Shown here one piece after another: positions 11,101 through 25,934 of a DNA stretch of 64,000 nt (positions are counted from its first letter, which is position 1; the number at the start of each line of letters is the position of its first letter). The notes beneath the pieces are model-generated. The model was not told the origin of the DNA and did no database searches. It saw only the letters and a list, made by a program, of their open reading frames with translations. A program made the translations under genes and the position numbers. The DNA is from Tetraselmis striata (taxonomy: Eukaryota > Chlorophyta > Chlorodendrophyceae > Chlorodendrales > Chlorodendraceae): the NCBI GenBank assembly GCA_006384855.1, contig VCJN01001882.1, forward strand, positions 62,001 to 126,000, read 5' to 3'.

Positions 11101-14100
11101 TGTACGCTGCCCAGCTGGGCCTGGGCGGCACCGGGGCTGCGCCCAAGGAGGGACCCGTGGCGGCGGCCTCCGCGTCAAGCAGCAGGTGCCCCCCCCCCCC
11201 CCCCCCCCCCCCCCTCCCCAACACACACACACCACAACACACACACACACACACACACACATACAGCAGACCCTCCCTGAGTCTTGTGAAGTAATCTAAG
11301 CCCTAAAGATGCCCTAAGGAAACCAGTGGTTGTCTCGCCTTCCCTGCCCGCGCATCTAGCACGAACAGACGCTCGAATTTCTGCATTTCCGGATCAGAGG
11401 GAATTGAGGATCAGACGTACATACTTCCGGAACTTTGCTTATGGTTTGCCATATTAGATGGTATGTGACCCCCTCGCGAAGAAGGACGAGACTGCATTCA
11501 TCTGGAAGTACACAGTCCGAGAAACCACCATAACTCACCGGTAGCCAATTGCCCATTTTGGTGGTGTGTTTGTGGGGCGGGGGGATGGAGGGGCGGGGGG
11601 GGGGGGGGGGGGGGGGGGGGTGAACACGCTTGTTTCAGGTAATGCAGTGATTGGATAGGGCCGCTGCCCACTCAGATGCGATTTGGTTACGGGTGGTATC
11701 TGTATCTGGATGCAATACCATTTCTATATCCACAACGTAAAACCCAAACAACAAACCTGTCCCCCTAAGGTCCCAACCCACAAGCCCAAACCCGAAAACT
11801 TACACCTACAATAAACCCTAATTACTTACCTTTTAATCCTGAGACCCAACCCTGAAAGATTGATAACATTCAACCGCCCGCGGCAACAGTCCACCCCCCG
11901 AGCTCCACCACCCGATCGCAGGTCTCTCAGATAGCTGGCTTGGGCGCGTCTCACCGTGAGCGTGCAGCCGCAGCTTGCAGAACAGGACATTCAATTCAAT
12001 ATGTCATCCACATTTCGACGTCGCGGCACGGGGATACATACAGCAGCTGTTTCCACTGGATACATTCAACATTTCCCTTCAATTTTGGTCTAATGTCGGA
12101 ATTGTAATTTTTTTGAATAGGAATACCACAGCTGATTTTGGATGTTTTGTTTGAGTAGTTTGCGGCCCCCATGTGATTGCGTGCATTCCTGTAACGTGTG
12201 TTGCTTTGCCCAGGTCCTCGGCCGTCGAGACCTCTGAGAGCAGGGACCACGCGGCTGCGGTGGCTGTGGAGGCCGGCATGATCCGGGATGCACAGGACGC
12301 GGAGTACGAGGCGAGCGCCGCCCGTCTTGCCGCAACCCCCCCCCCCCCCCCCCCCCCCCCATATATATATATGTATGTACATATATATATATATATATAT
12401 GTATGTTTGCTACGTTACTTCGTTTTATTTTCATCCCTTTAGCAATAGACAGTGGTGAGAGCATTGCACCCAATGCTGTTCAGAGTACTCTTTCAACAGC
12501 ATCACAAGATGTGTGCATGAAATCATTTCTCTTTGCTGCCAGCGATGCTTATGAGCGTGGCATCGAGACGGCCGTGATTGGCGGCATTTCTGTGTTCACC
12601 ACCATCTGACTTGTCCGGGGCCGGCGCTGTCGCTGCGGCTTCTCAGGCTTCGTTGGCAGCCGACCGCGCCAAGGAGGCGGCGCTCCTGCGGGCGCGCGAA
12701 GAGCAGGCAGCCGCGGCCGAGGCGGAGCGCCGCGCCAAGGAGGCCGCACGCGCGGAGGCGGCGGCAGAGGCCGCGACGGCGGAGAGGCACCTCGCGAGGA
12801 GCGCCGGCGGCTGACAGAGCTGCATGCGCGCCTGCAGGTGGGCTCGCCGCCCCCCATTTCTCACCACCTGCTGAGTGCGCCCTGGTGCCATGATGCCACC
12901 ACGCCTGGAGCCGCGCATAGTCATGCTTCGTCCTTTGGCAGGTCGTGCGCCGAAATATCTGAAACCGACAGTGATTAACCTGGTTCTAGTCAGCCGCCTG
13001 CTACGGGTGCCAACTCACCGTACAGTCAACGAAGTCTCCAAGGCCCAGAATAATGAACCGTTTCGCTCCTTTGCGTCTGAAGTCCGCGTAGTATTCACAC
13101 GGTGTATTCTGATTGTTTCTCCGTTTTCATGGTTGCCTGCACCTCTGGCACGCAGGGCGGGTTCTTATTCGCAGGGTCGCAACGTATGACTGCGTCGCCA
13201 CCTGTGCGTTGCATCAGTCCAGTGCATACGATGTGAGACAAGTGGATTTGTCCTGCGTGCGCACACATCCATGCACTGGCAGGCCCAGCAGGCGGCCCGC
13301 AACCGCATGCCCACATGCACACACCCAGGCGCATACAGCGTTTCCCTCAGCCTCCCTACCTACAGCAGCCCACAGTAATACGCATCTCCTCGCGAGTTCA
13401 ATGCGATTATAAGCTCTCATGCGGTATCGTGGAGCCGACTTGCATGTCTGGGAAATCATGCGCCATTCCGGTCACAACCGTTTGGCTCTGATTCTGGTTC
13501 TTTCGCCGATCGGCCTCCTGACTGTGCCGCTATGTGGCTTGCAGGCGGCGGCGCAGCCCGAGCCGGAGGCGTCCCGGGCGGAGGAGTGCTGCGAGCTGGC
13601 GGTGGACGTGGCGCCACTGGGCAAGCGGCTGGTGCGCCGCTTCCTAGGCGCCGCCCCCGCCTCGGCCGTCTACGACTATGTGCGTGCAGCGCTCGCGGAG
13701 GAGGCGCTCGGGGCGCTGGGGCAGTCGGAGGGCGCTGATAGTCAGGTCATCAACCCCCCCCCCCCCCCCCCCCTCTCCTCCTCCTCCTCCAAGGCAATGA
13801 ATGATTTCTTTTGCAGCGTTGCTTTTTTATATGACATAAGGATGGTATGTCTATTAAAAATAATGGCATATGCCGGTACATAGCTGCGGGTGCCGGCAGT
13901 AACAGCAACGTTGCAGATAAACACCCGCCCGATGTGTCACATGTCGAATGAAGACGAAAGTAAAGCAGAATTGTAGCGAATGATCCTTATGGTGTTTGGT
14001 AAATAAATGCATTGCTGTTACTCACATGCTTTTTGGAGCGGTTCAGCTGTGGTTTACCAGTCTTCCACCCAATGGCACAAGATTGCTCGACAGCCCACAG

Positions 14101-14356
14101 TAGCATCCCTACGTTTTCCAACTCCCCTTTTCAGAAATGTGCTGGTTGTGACCTGGCGTCGACATGCCCCCCCCCCTCCGGGCCCTGGCTCAATTCACCT
14201 GCGGTGCTCCGCCCGCAGGCGGCCAAGCTGACACGGCCCGGGACGTTCAAGCTCGTGCAAAACTTCGCCCCCGCGCCGCTGCCGGACGACGCCACCACTC
14301 TGGCCGCCTTCGGCACGGGCCGCCGCGATAAGTTCATCGTGCGGGCGGAGGCGTAG
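8126..14356 (+). CDS. UBX-domain protein with multiple UIMs (PUX8/FAF-like Cdc48 adaptor)
   Basis: Exons read by eye: about 8126-9302, 9780-9873, 9997-10104, 10767-11185, 12214-12310, 12647-12837, 13545-13745, 14219-14356; phases agree at all junctions. Exon 1 is Ser/Ala/Pro-rich, then has UIM-type motifs DDEALMQRVLEES, DEEAALAAALAAS, EEEELALAIEAS and DEDHALARAIEES; exon 3 adds EEEALQMALQAS. Exons 5-6 give the acidic/basic coiled-coil linker (IRDAQDAEYE then ASLAADRAKEAALLRAR) typical of FAF1/UBXD8-type proteins. Exons 7-8 form the UBX domain, with GKRLVRRFLGAAPASAVYDYV and FKLVQNFAPAPL. UBX proteins recruit Cdc48/p97 to ubiquitylated clients. The usual FPR touch-turn reads FAP. The N-terminus is not found. 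Two apparent single-base frameshifts interrupt the frame (9040-9083 and about 12775-12795). Confidence 0.82.
9630..9691 (+). repeat. 34-bp tandem duplication in UBX intron 1
   Basis: The segment GCGTGGATTGTCTATATGG occurs twice with a period of about 34 bp, just upstream of the acceptor of UBX exon 2. It lies in the intron (9303-9779) and has no coding role that I can see. Confidence 0.75.
10296..10640 (+). repeat. Diverged direct duplication (about 175 bp x 2) in UBX intron 3
   Basis: Two diverged copies (about 10296-10470 and 10473-10640) share landmarks in the same order: AGTAYGGAGTCTYGGACTYGATGA, TCTGCCARTRAGACAATGA and ATGTGCCGCCAT. They lie in the 10105-10766 intron. Differences are mostly transitions. 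This is probably an old tandem duplication or two copies of a short non-autonomous element. Confidence 0.7.
11186..11262 (+). repeat. Poly-C tract followed by CA microsatellite at UBX intron 4 donor
   Basis: The donor GTGCCC of UBX intron 4 runs directly into more than 20 C residues, then CCCTCCCC and a (CA)n run to about 11262. Intron 4 extends to 12213 and also holds a long G run (about 11598-11620). Confidence 0.9.
12311..12646 (+). other. Likely GC-AG intron of the UBX gene
   Basis: After the codons for DAQDAEYE the sequence reads GAG|GCGAGC, with no GT nearby that keeps the frame. The next coding frame (ASLAADRAKEAAL) opens after TCTCAG at 12641-12646 in phase 0. The intron holds a poly-C tract and an ATATAT/GTATGT run at 12361-12400. 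Confidence 0.6.
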
Positions 14357-15039
14357 CGCGCGGCCAGGCGCCACGGCAGCGTCTCGCGGCCGGCGGCGCT
14401 GGTGGGACGCCGGCACTCGAGCCCGCCGAACCACGTGCGCTCTGCTGCAATCAAAGCACGCCGATTCCCCATCCAGTATCGAACACACTGTTGAGTGGCC
14501 CGCTGGTAGGGTTTTAGGATTTCGGCTGGCCGTGATGTGGTCTCGGGGCACCGCCGGGGACGGTAGGACGAGTCGGACAGGGCGCAGACCATCGGGTCGC
14601 CCGAGTGGGATATGGGTGATAAAATACGCGCTGCTCTGCTGTGTTTGAAATGACCCGATAAGTGGCCGCTGAAAGTCTGGCTGGGCATGAATGCGCGAGC
14701 TCGCATCATTCCTCGCACTGGGAGCGAAACCACTCTGCCTGGATGGGCCTGGTGGTATACCCCGACGCTTGCCGAAGTATAGGCGCAAGACGAGAGGACA
14801 CAAAGACGAGTGACCTCAGCCACGGGGGGGGGGGGGGGCATGAGGCTGCTGTCACGGTGGTGAGTGCTGGGCTCCGAGGGGCACGCGGCAGGGCGGGCCG
14901 GCGCTCAAGGTGCGAAGATGTTGTGGGTTTGGGACGCAATGCTGTCAGATGAAAGTGGCAGCCCCGTCGGCCCATTTCAGCATTCAGGTTGTGTTAAAGT
15001 TTGACTGATGAACACGAAAGGCTATCGCCAAAAGCCCCC

Positions 15040-15070
<31 letters not shown>

Positions 15071-15484
15071 AACTTGAAAAAAAAAAACATTCCGGGGGTT
15101 GGACAAAGAGCTCCCGAAGTTTGGCTATGACCTTTTCTGTTCATCCGGGTTTTAGGGTTTTACAAACCCTAAACCTTTTCTGTTCATCCGGGGGTGATCG
15201 GGCTGTTATGTTGTGATACGCGCGAGGTGTACCCCTACAGGCCCATTCGCACCCCCGCATGATTCTAGCCATGTGAAGTCAGGGTGTCGGGTAGTGACAT
15301 GCGGTTGCGTGCGCATTTTAAAAGTGCAGCTCCACCGCCACGCGCGACTGCCCCCGGGTCACGGTCTGGCGAGGGCTGCGCGCGGGGTGACGCTACCCAC
15401 CGGGGCGGTCGTTGCATGTGGTGCGCAGAGCGCGGCGGTGAGCGCCGCGCCTGTCTGCGGCGGTGTGGCAGAGGGCGCCGCCGT
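14357..15484. other. Convergent intergenic region between UBX and PII genes
   Basis: The two genes meet tail to tail here. I see no coding exon, only a short poly-G (about 14825-14839), a poly-C plus (CA)n run (15035-15071) and two nearly identical segments containing TTTTCTGTTCATCCGGG (about 15133 and 15177). Poly(A) signals could not be assigned with confidence. Confidence 0.6.
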
Positions 15485-17621
<2,137 letters not shown>

Positions 17622-19092
17622 GATCCGAGGCGGTTGAGTACGTCAGCACGAGGGAGCAAGTGGCAATTGAGTGGAGCGAAAGGCCAGCCCGGGGGGGGGG
17701 GGGGGGGGGGGATTATCGTGCGACGACGGTGGATATTCCGCCACCCTCCCGAGCGCGGCCGTTCCGGCAAGGGAACTGTACGGGAGATGGGCGGTAAACG
17801 TGGCATGCTCCCGCATGATTTACTTCCCCAGTAGTGCCAAAGCCAATTCGTGGTCTGGGTGTGGGGCTAGAGGACTGAGCATCGGTCGACGGCGGGCGGG
17901 CGGGGAGTGTCGCGGCTGGTAGGGGAACAACCCTAGCCCCCGATTCTTGCTTGCTGAATAAAACCTGCGTAGGGGAAGGGTACCTGCGCGGCTTACGGCA
18001 CGGCGCGCTGCTCGCCGCCACACGGGCCTGGCATGACAAGCTGAGAGACGCCATGGCTCACAGTGCTGTAAGGGGTCGATCCAAAACGCAAGGCCTGGGA
18101 GTGAGGGGAGGAGACGTTGTGCTATAAGGGGGGGGAATCAGCAGTGCGACATTACACGGCGCGGCATCAGGGGGCGACGATAATGCTGACGCGTTCGTGG
18201 CGCATCAGCAGCAGAGCGCGCGCGCCATCACTCGCTCCCATCAGCATTCAGCAGCCACTCTACGTCCGAGTAATCCTACTTACTGATTTCGCCTTCCGTC
18301 CGCTGCCAGCTCATGTAAATACTTACATAGTGCGTGCCCTCTCTGCAGCTGTAACCAGCTACATAGTACGACGGGTACTAAGGGTGGCACACGAACGCCG
18401 ACCCGGGTACCAGGCAGCGGAGCGTGTGTATGAAATACACGGTAAACTGCGATTCATGTGGTTTACGGGGAGGATGAGGACTCTACAGGACGATTTGGCG
18501 TTTACCTCGTACTCGTACTGCTGTATTTATTCGACAATAACGAGCGATGATCCGAACTATTACCCCGTAGGGTTTCCGCCAGCCAGTGTACAGAAGGTGA
18601 AACGATGGATGGCGAGGCCCAGGCTGCTGCTCTGAGATTGGCACTGAGTTTTTTGAGTTGCTGAGGAGGAGGGTGCGGAATACGTTCATCCAAAGTGGTC
18701 AACAGGGGCGCTCATTCGCGTCACTCTCACGTACCGCTCGCTAACATATCATTACTTGGCTACCACCTCACCACGTTGGAACGCATTTGTGAGGCAGCAG
18801 CGTGATGCCCTGTGGAAGCGACGGCAGCGCTGCACGTAGTTAGACAGTGTCCGCAGCGTTGCTCGATGCCACCCCGATCGACAGCGCGGATAGCTGGGCG
18901 CGGGGTGCGTTGCAGAAACGGCTCCGCGCCCCTCTCCAGGGCCCAGCTCGGTCCTGCCCAAACGCACTGGTCCCTCTCCTGAAAACCCCGTGCTGCACAA
19001 CTGCTTACAAGGCCTGGCTATCGCAGCGCTAAAATAAGTAGATGTTCTGCTCCTCTGGGGGAAGAGGGGGGGGGGGTCTATGGACAAGTGGC
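17622..19092. other. Intergenic region between MsrA and PII; no gene supported
   Basis: The PII promoter should lie just above 17621 and the MsrA 3' UTR just below 19093. The stretch holds a poly-G run (about 17691-17710) and open frames on both strands that I judge to be noise. No TATA box or other element could be assigned. Confidence 0.5.
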
Positions 19093-21891
19093 CTAAAGCT
19101 TGGGCTGCTCCTCCCACTTGAAGCGGATGCCGTGGTTGCAGTAGCCGCTGGGGTTGGCCTCCAGGTAGCGCTGGTGCTCCTCGTGAGCCGCGTAAAAGGT
19201 GCTGGCGTCCGCCACGTGCGTCGTCACCTGCAGGGCCGGCCCAGCAGTCGACAGTAATCACCCACTTGTGAGTTTCGGGAAGGGGGGGGGTGGGGGGGGG
19301 TCTGTGCGCCACTCCACCTGCACCCAAAGGCAGGGGCAGGCGCGCACCGTCTTGTTGGCAAAGGGGCGTCTGCTGAACTTTATGGCGCCCGCGGCGAGCC
19401 GCGCATCCAGCTCCTTGATGACCTTGTCGGCGACCTCGCGCTGCTCCTCGTTGGCGACAAAAATGACGCTCGCGTACTGCGTGCCGACGTCGTTGCCCTG
19501 CCTGTCCTTGGTGGTGGGGTCGTGGAAGGTGAAGAAGTGCCGCACGAGCTGCTCGTAGCTGACCTGCGCGGGGTCAAACTCCACCGCCAGCACCTCCACG
19601 TGGCCGGTCGTGCCGCTGCAGACCTCGTGGTAGCTTGGGTTGGGCTTGGAGCCAGGCGGGCCCATGAAGCCGACAGCGGTCTTGGTGAGCGCACCCTTGA
19701 ACTCGCGCACCATGAAGGCCTGGATCAGAGGGAGGAGGGGGGTGTGGGCACGCTCAGTGTCGTTGTCCTCACCAAATTACGGGGGTGGACTTTGCCAAAG
19801 ACGCTTGTGTCAGGATGGCGTGCTTGATACGTATTTTTTTTACCATACAATTTCTTTACGACTCCTGACGTACAGCACCGCTCAATCAGATCACAGGTAG
19901 GATATGATAGTTTTTCAAATCCACGATAATCGAAATGGAGTTCCTAATAAATGAAGTACGGAAAAGATGTAAGGATTACTCGTACCCTCGCTGAAGAGGT
20001 AGTCGCTAAATGCTGGATGAGCACGATATATCAGTACTAGTAGGTGATGGCGAGTATCCACTGTACAGAGCCATATGTTGTACACGGCCATCGCTGTACT
20101 ACGGCTGTAAGAGTATACTGAGATGACATGTGCTAACTGCAACATTCAAAAAATCCATACAGAAATTCGGCTACGGGCCACCGCTGGAGGTGAGAACCGT
20201 CATGGCAGCCACCGACCAGGCGTCGCCACTTGCCAGCCGCCGCTCCACGCAGTAGGGACACTCTCGTCCCCAGCACAACATCCTGGGGCACTGCAATAGC
20301 GGCACTAGGCCGAACGTGAGGTGGAGGCGCCGACAGGAAAGGAGTTTCCAAGAGGTCTCGCAGCAAGGAGCGGAAGAGGGGGGTGGGCGCCAGGGGCGTG
20401 CAACCGGCACGGCCTCCCAGCGCCAAATCCGCCGCCAGCTCGGTCGCGTCCCCTTCCGCCAAACGTAGAACTCCCTCCCCAGCACAACATCCCGGGCCAC
20501 TGCAATAGCGGCACTAGGCCGAACGTGAGGTGGAGGCGCCGACAAGACAGGAAGGGAGAGGGTGCTCAACGAACAGCGAAAAGGCAGTTGACTGGACCAG
20601 CAACGACATAAGACGCCGGTGTCTAGCTCGCACTGCTCCTCCGCGGCAGTGGCAGCACGGGCGGGGCCAAGGCTACCAAGGTACCACCCGTGGACGAGCC
20701 CCGCCCCCACCCCCAGCCGGGGGTGGGGGCGGATGGAGGGCTCGCGATTCAGAGGGCCGAGGACGGTCGTCGGGTCCGCCCAGGCAGCGGGTGGGTGCGT
20801 GGGTCGGAAGGTGTATATAGTAGGAGTATGCGACTATTTGCCTGTAGTAAATCGAATCCGAATAGTAGAGTGACACTACGGGTACCTGCCACATACTGAA
20901 CATTAGGGGCCTTCCCCCCCGGCTCACTAATAAAGGTGTGGGTTCATTGTCGGGGGGGTTCATTGTGGAGCAGGTAGTGTCACGTGTCAATAGTCGTCGC
21001 GCTAAAATCAGTACAGGTGCAGGTACTGGCGGTGTGAATTACAAAATGGGCAGTAACAAATCCACCTACCACTGAAAGTAGTAATGTACTAAAAAATCAA
21101 CACAGCAAGCCGCCTAAAAGCAAGGGATGGATGAGTGATGCGCACACGGTGATGCGCAACACAGAGTCAGGGCCACGCGTGCACGTGTGTGTGTGGGTGA
21201 TCCTCGGACGTGCTGTGCAGCTTCAGCAACGGGATGGCAGACGAATCTGCGCCGTCTGATGAGGCAGCGAGCGCGCTCTGGTACTGGTACCGTACCGATA
21301 GCAGCAGGGGGCGGCGCGCATCAGCTAGGGCGGGCGGTTCAGGTACCAGGTAATCCTTACAGGTACCGGTACAGATACGGTCTCTCCAGATACATACCTG
21401 TAGTGCGAAATTACAGGGTAGTGGTCTTCTTTATACACCGATGCTTTTCCATACATATACAGGATAAGGATTAAGGATTAGTGCTTTTACAGGGCAGTGA
21501 TTTCGGTATACCTGTAGCGGCCTTAATGCGCTCGTTCAGGAATACTTGTAGCGAAGTAGCCCTGTGGTCGTTCCCTGTACCCTGTACTCGTTCAGCGCCG
21601 CTATTCGCGGGTCGACGGCGGGGCGCAGGGCCGGCGTACCTCTGTTCCCCAGTAGCAGCCCGCTCCGAAGACGGCCATGTTCCCTGCGCTCTGCGTAGGC
21701 TTGGCGCGGTTGAGCTCACCCCAGCCGCTAGCTTTTTTGCTCCCGGACGCGCCCATTCCGGTGGCTGCGGTGTGAACCAATAATGTGCTGTGTTCGCTGC
21801 CCGAATAGCTTGATGCAGCGCTGAGGAACACGGTCACTAGTGCAGCGGCGCCAACCACTGACGCTGCGGCGATGGCTCCGGGCAGGCGCAT
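19093..21891 (-). CDS. MSRA: Peptide methionine-S-sulfoxide reductase A
   Basis: Complete model of 252 residues: complement of 21640-21891, 19348-19719, 19093-19227, with GT-AG junctions in phase 0 throughout. The enzyme reduces methionine-S-sulfoxide in proteins, using a catalytic cysteine recycled by thioredoxin. The first exon ends in MAVFGAGCYWGTE, which holds the catalytic Cys (GCFWG family motif with Tyr). Exon 2 carries GFMGPPGSKPNPSYHEVCSG, TGHVEVLAVEFDP, FFTFHDPTTKDRQGNDVGTQY and ANEEQREVA. Exon 3 carries AHEEHQRYLEANPSGYCNHG, with a probable resolving Cys near the C-terminus. Before the domain lies a hydrophobic stretch (IAAASVVGAAALVTVFL), so the protein is probably membrane-anchored or organelle-targeted. 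The first intron is 1.9 kb. Stop is TAG. Confidence 0.95.
20268..20545 (-). repeat. Pair of about 70-bp direct repeats in MsrA intron 1
   Basis: Copies at about 20268-20338 and 20477-20545 are nearly identical, sharing CACTGCAATAGCGGCACTAG and a following GTGAGGTGGAGGCGCCGAC. The spacing is about 209 bp. Both are intronic (19720-21639). Confidence 0.88.
20701..20732. repeat. Perfect 14-bp GC hairpin in MsrA intron 1
   Basis: CCGCCCCCACCCCC, a 4-nt loop AGCC, then the exact reverse complement. A stem of this strength could pause polymerase or fold in the pre-mRNA. No function can be assigned. Confidence 0.9.
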
Positions 21892-24800
21892 GCAGCACGC
21901 GTCGAGAGCTGTGCCACATATATTTTCAGGTCGGACGGGGTCACCAAGCAGTTGGCAGTGGCACGAGGTCATGAGGATGGGGTACCTGCTCTTGCTGTAG
22001 CGGACTATCACCGTACGTGGCTCAGTGCATGGCTGTGCCTGCAGCGAGCGGGTTTTTCTTTATTTGCCATCTATTTGCCATCTAAGGAGATCCTTACTTT
22101 GCCTCTGCTGCGGCTCTCTGCCACTCCGAAGCTACGATGCAGCGGTACCGCATACATACAGTATCTCATACTTGTTGTACGGTAGTTATAAAGGCATCTT
22201 TCGCGGATGTGGCGAACGAGCGTGATAGTTCACGTTATATATCGCTCGGACATTACGCGAGTAGCGACTACTGTTAGCTATAAATTTTACAAAATTGCGA
22301 AATCTCATCTTTTTTGTGTGTTTTGTTTTTTGAAATCTCATCTTTGATAGAGTGATAGGCTTAATTCGAAGGATAAATAGTCGCTAGACCGCGGATGCCG
22401 CTGGCGGGGCGCAGACGGCCGACGGCGGTTATATATATAGCCATTATCGAGACCTGTAGCGACCCGTAGCGAGTATATAGCGACCCGTACCCGTACCCCG
22501 CCGCACGACAGCAGCATTTCGCCATCCGCAGGGCGCGCGCCCGGCGGAATAAATAGCGACTTACTAACAATCCCGACTATGCCGGGCATGCGTGTCGGTA
22601 TCTTTTTACCTTGAGGTTGATTATTGTCGTGACACCCCCAGATCATCCCCGAGTTGCTCCTATATGCCCCCCGAAAAGCTCGTCAAAAATTCCGAGTTTT
22701 CAAGGGTGGGTCCCCTCCGGCCCAATTCAACCTCATTTTAGGGAGTTTCTGGAACGACTTATAACACGCACATAAACACGGTCAGAATTGGCGCAGGGTT
22801 GGCACAATGCACAATGCAATAGCACGGGGTCGCCATTTGGCATTCGAATCAATAGTCACGCACTACTAGAATCAACGCGCATGCACCCCCCCCCCCCACA
22901 CACACACACACACAAACACACACATGCACAAAGCTCTCCTCGCCATGTACCGACCGTCTCGCCTTTTGATTGTGGATACCCATGGCGCCAGTGCCTCACT
23001 GCCCTTCTTGCATCTATGTTTGTGCCCGTCGTGACGTTTTGCGAATTAGTGCCGCCCGGAGCTTAGCGACGCGCCTACAAAACATGAGCTAACCAATGCG
23101 CCCGTCGTTCAGCCCTCACGCGGCGCAGGCACCGCCACCTACGCCGTGACTATGCACCACCTCCCGCGCGCTGCTCCCCGATTGTCGTGCTGATATGATG
23201 CTCAACCTCTCCACCTGGCGGTGAGTAGCCGCATCTGGCCACTTTTCCCTTTCTGCAAGCTGGTCAAACATGTCACATGCATCCACAATCATGCCACTGA
23301 AGCGCGCGACTAATACCACTACTCGCCATTGTGCGAAGCAAGCCGCGCCACCTTGCTACCTCCTTACGTCGCTGTCCGAGTGCGTCTTTGTTGGGCCACG
23401 CTATCTTACGGTATGACGAACCCGCAGTCTAAATTCCTCGCCGATATCCAGTGTGGCGCGCCTTGATCTATCACGGCGTGAGTGTCACGGTGAATAGCCT
23501 AAGTGGACGAAATATGGACTACCTATATAGACAACTGACGGGATTCTTATGGACTAGCTATGGACTAGCGGTGATCGGAATTTACATGTATCTCGTAATG
23601 ACTATTGGCGAGGAGTACTCGCATTTTGTTTTCGCGAGTAAAGTACTGCGCTCCTCTTCGCAGAGAATAATTGCGAGGCGGGTGATAAGAGTCGCGCACG
23701 CGCGGCCTCCAGCAAGGCGCGAGGCCTCAGTCTTGGCATTAAGTACAGCTGGTTTGACGAAGCGCGAGGGTTGGGCTCGGACTTTTTTGCAGTGAGTGCG
23801 TGGGGCTTGCGCGTTCGGAGGATCGAAACACATTCCGCCAGCCCCCTCCCCTTCGACTTTTTTGTGGCGAGACCTTCAGCACACACCTTCCGCACCGTGC
23901 TATGGACGGAAGGGGCGGAGGATAGCCACCAAGTAAGGTGAGGGGGGACGTGGGGGGAGGGGGGGGTCTCTCTCGCTCGCTCGAGTGGGGGAGGGGGGGG
24001 GGGGGGGGTTAGTCGCTGTCGCTCGCTCGCTCGGGGGGGGGGGGGGGGGGGAGGGGGGGGCGGGGGAATTCGCTCACTCTCGCCTGCTCGAGAGCAAGGA
24101 TGAGCGGGTCGGGGATCGCTCTCGCTCGCCCGAGAGGAGAGGGGGCAGTCGCTCTCGTTCGCTCGCTCCAGGGGGAGAGGCATTCGCTCACGCTCGCTGG
24201 CTCGCTTATTGCTCGCCCAAGGGGGGAGGGGGTGGGAGGGGGGGGGGGGGGGGGGTCATGCTCTCGTACATCGTCTAGCTAGTAGATGCCGCAGCGGACG
24301 GTGGCAGGTTGGCGTTGAACTCGGTCCGAAACCGGCGGAACAACGCCCACGGGTCAGTCACGACAGTGCCGTTCCGGTTCGCGTGACCATGCGGCGGATG
24401 GTCTAGAAGTGGTGTAGTGGCATGTACTTGGTGAAGTTCGGTTTGTCGTGCACTGTGAGATTCAGATGTGACATACAGGTGACGAAGCACACTACTAGCG
24501 ACTATTATTTATCCGTGAAGGCTGCTGCTGGTGGCGGCACGTCCATCCAGTTACGTGCGAGTACATCCGACGTTATTGCCGGCGGGCGATAAATCCTTTT
24601 TGTCATCATTCTGGTAGTCGTACCAGCCCGGTGAAGCGTTACATGGCACTGACGTATAAGGTACAAGGTTGTCCGTGTAGTACCGGGTAGTACGCGATAT
24701 ATTTGTTAAGCCGGTACCGGGTATCTAGTACGAACCCGGCGCTATGACGAGTCGTCCTGTGGATAACTACGACTACACTACGCGTCAAAATAAATGGCAA

Positions 24801-25930
24801 ACCCTAGTCGGAGTAGGGTTCGTGCTCATGTGCAATCGAAGCTGGATGCGCCACATACAATAGGGGGGTGTTTTGGGTAGGAGTGTTGGCTACAAGCCCC
24901 ATATTTTACATTGAATTGATTGGGCCTTGTACATTGAGATGTACGTAGATGTAAAAACCACACACGAATTTCGCGAGTCTTGAGTTTACATAAGCACAAA
25001 TAATCATAAAAATATTCCTAGGCGCCAAAGTGTGGCGGGTCTTTGGCATGGCTCTGTAGCAATCGACTGCCCATCCATGTGCTCAGATGGCACCGCGGCC
25101 GATCCCGCATCGCGTCTTCTTGCCGCTCGTAATGCGCGCGTACATTGACGTTACACAATTGTTACACGTGTCGCGATGCACGTACTCGCGTAGGCGGCCA
25201 TTCTTTGTGTAACGAGACCGCGAAAATTTTGGCAACCGATGCATGTGGTAGTGCACGACTACCTCTACACGGTGGGGCAAAGCATGTATCCAACTCTTAC
25301 GGCGCGCGCCGTAAGAGCACCTAAAAAACCCCCTAAGTCCAAATCCGTCATAGATGTCATATATTTCCACCTAAATTCTACGATTTGAGCAATTGTTTTC
25401 GGACATTTCGGGTTAGGTAAACACCGGCAGGTCATCGCGCGTCCCATGTTCGCGGGGTTTTCGAAATGGTTTCGGAATCGCAAAATACTCGCCAACTACC
25501 CCCGGAGGACCGTTTGCTTACCATTAATTTTGAAGCGTAGTGTATTAGTACATGGGAGCGCAAATCGCAGCCGTGCGTATTTGGTAACACTGGGGAATTT
25601 TGTGTACATTATAGCTAGTACTGCTGAACGGGCCTGCCAGCCGTCCGATCAAAGGTCATCAGATGGGCGGTTTGGCTGCCATGTTTTGCCAAAGAGTGCT
25701 CACGTTACATAAATATTCGCGAGGGGGAGGGCGGGGGCAGGCAGCGGTTTGCCGAAGAATGTTTGAATTACAATATTCGCGACAGCTGCCATCGGGGAAT
25801 GTGGCCCCGGTGGGGGGGGGGGGGGGGGGGGGAGGCGGGCGGGCGTGCCCCCGCCGCCCCCCCCCCCCCCCCCCCCCCGCCGCTCCCGCCGCTCCCGCCG
25901 GGGGAGTGAGGGGAGGGGGGTAAGGGGGCG
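21892..25930. other. No gene supported; simple repeats and G tracts
   Basis: This 4-kb stretch has no exon that I can defend. It includes a (CA)n run after a C tract (22887-22926) and a G-rich, CGCTCGCTCG-containing low-complexity block (23940-24260). A 22-bp segment at 24451-24472 matches 33004-33025 in inverted orientation. Confidence 0.5.
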
Positions 25931-25934
25931 GGGG

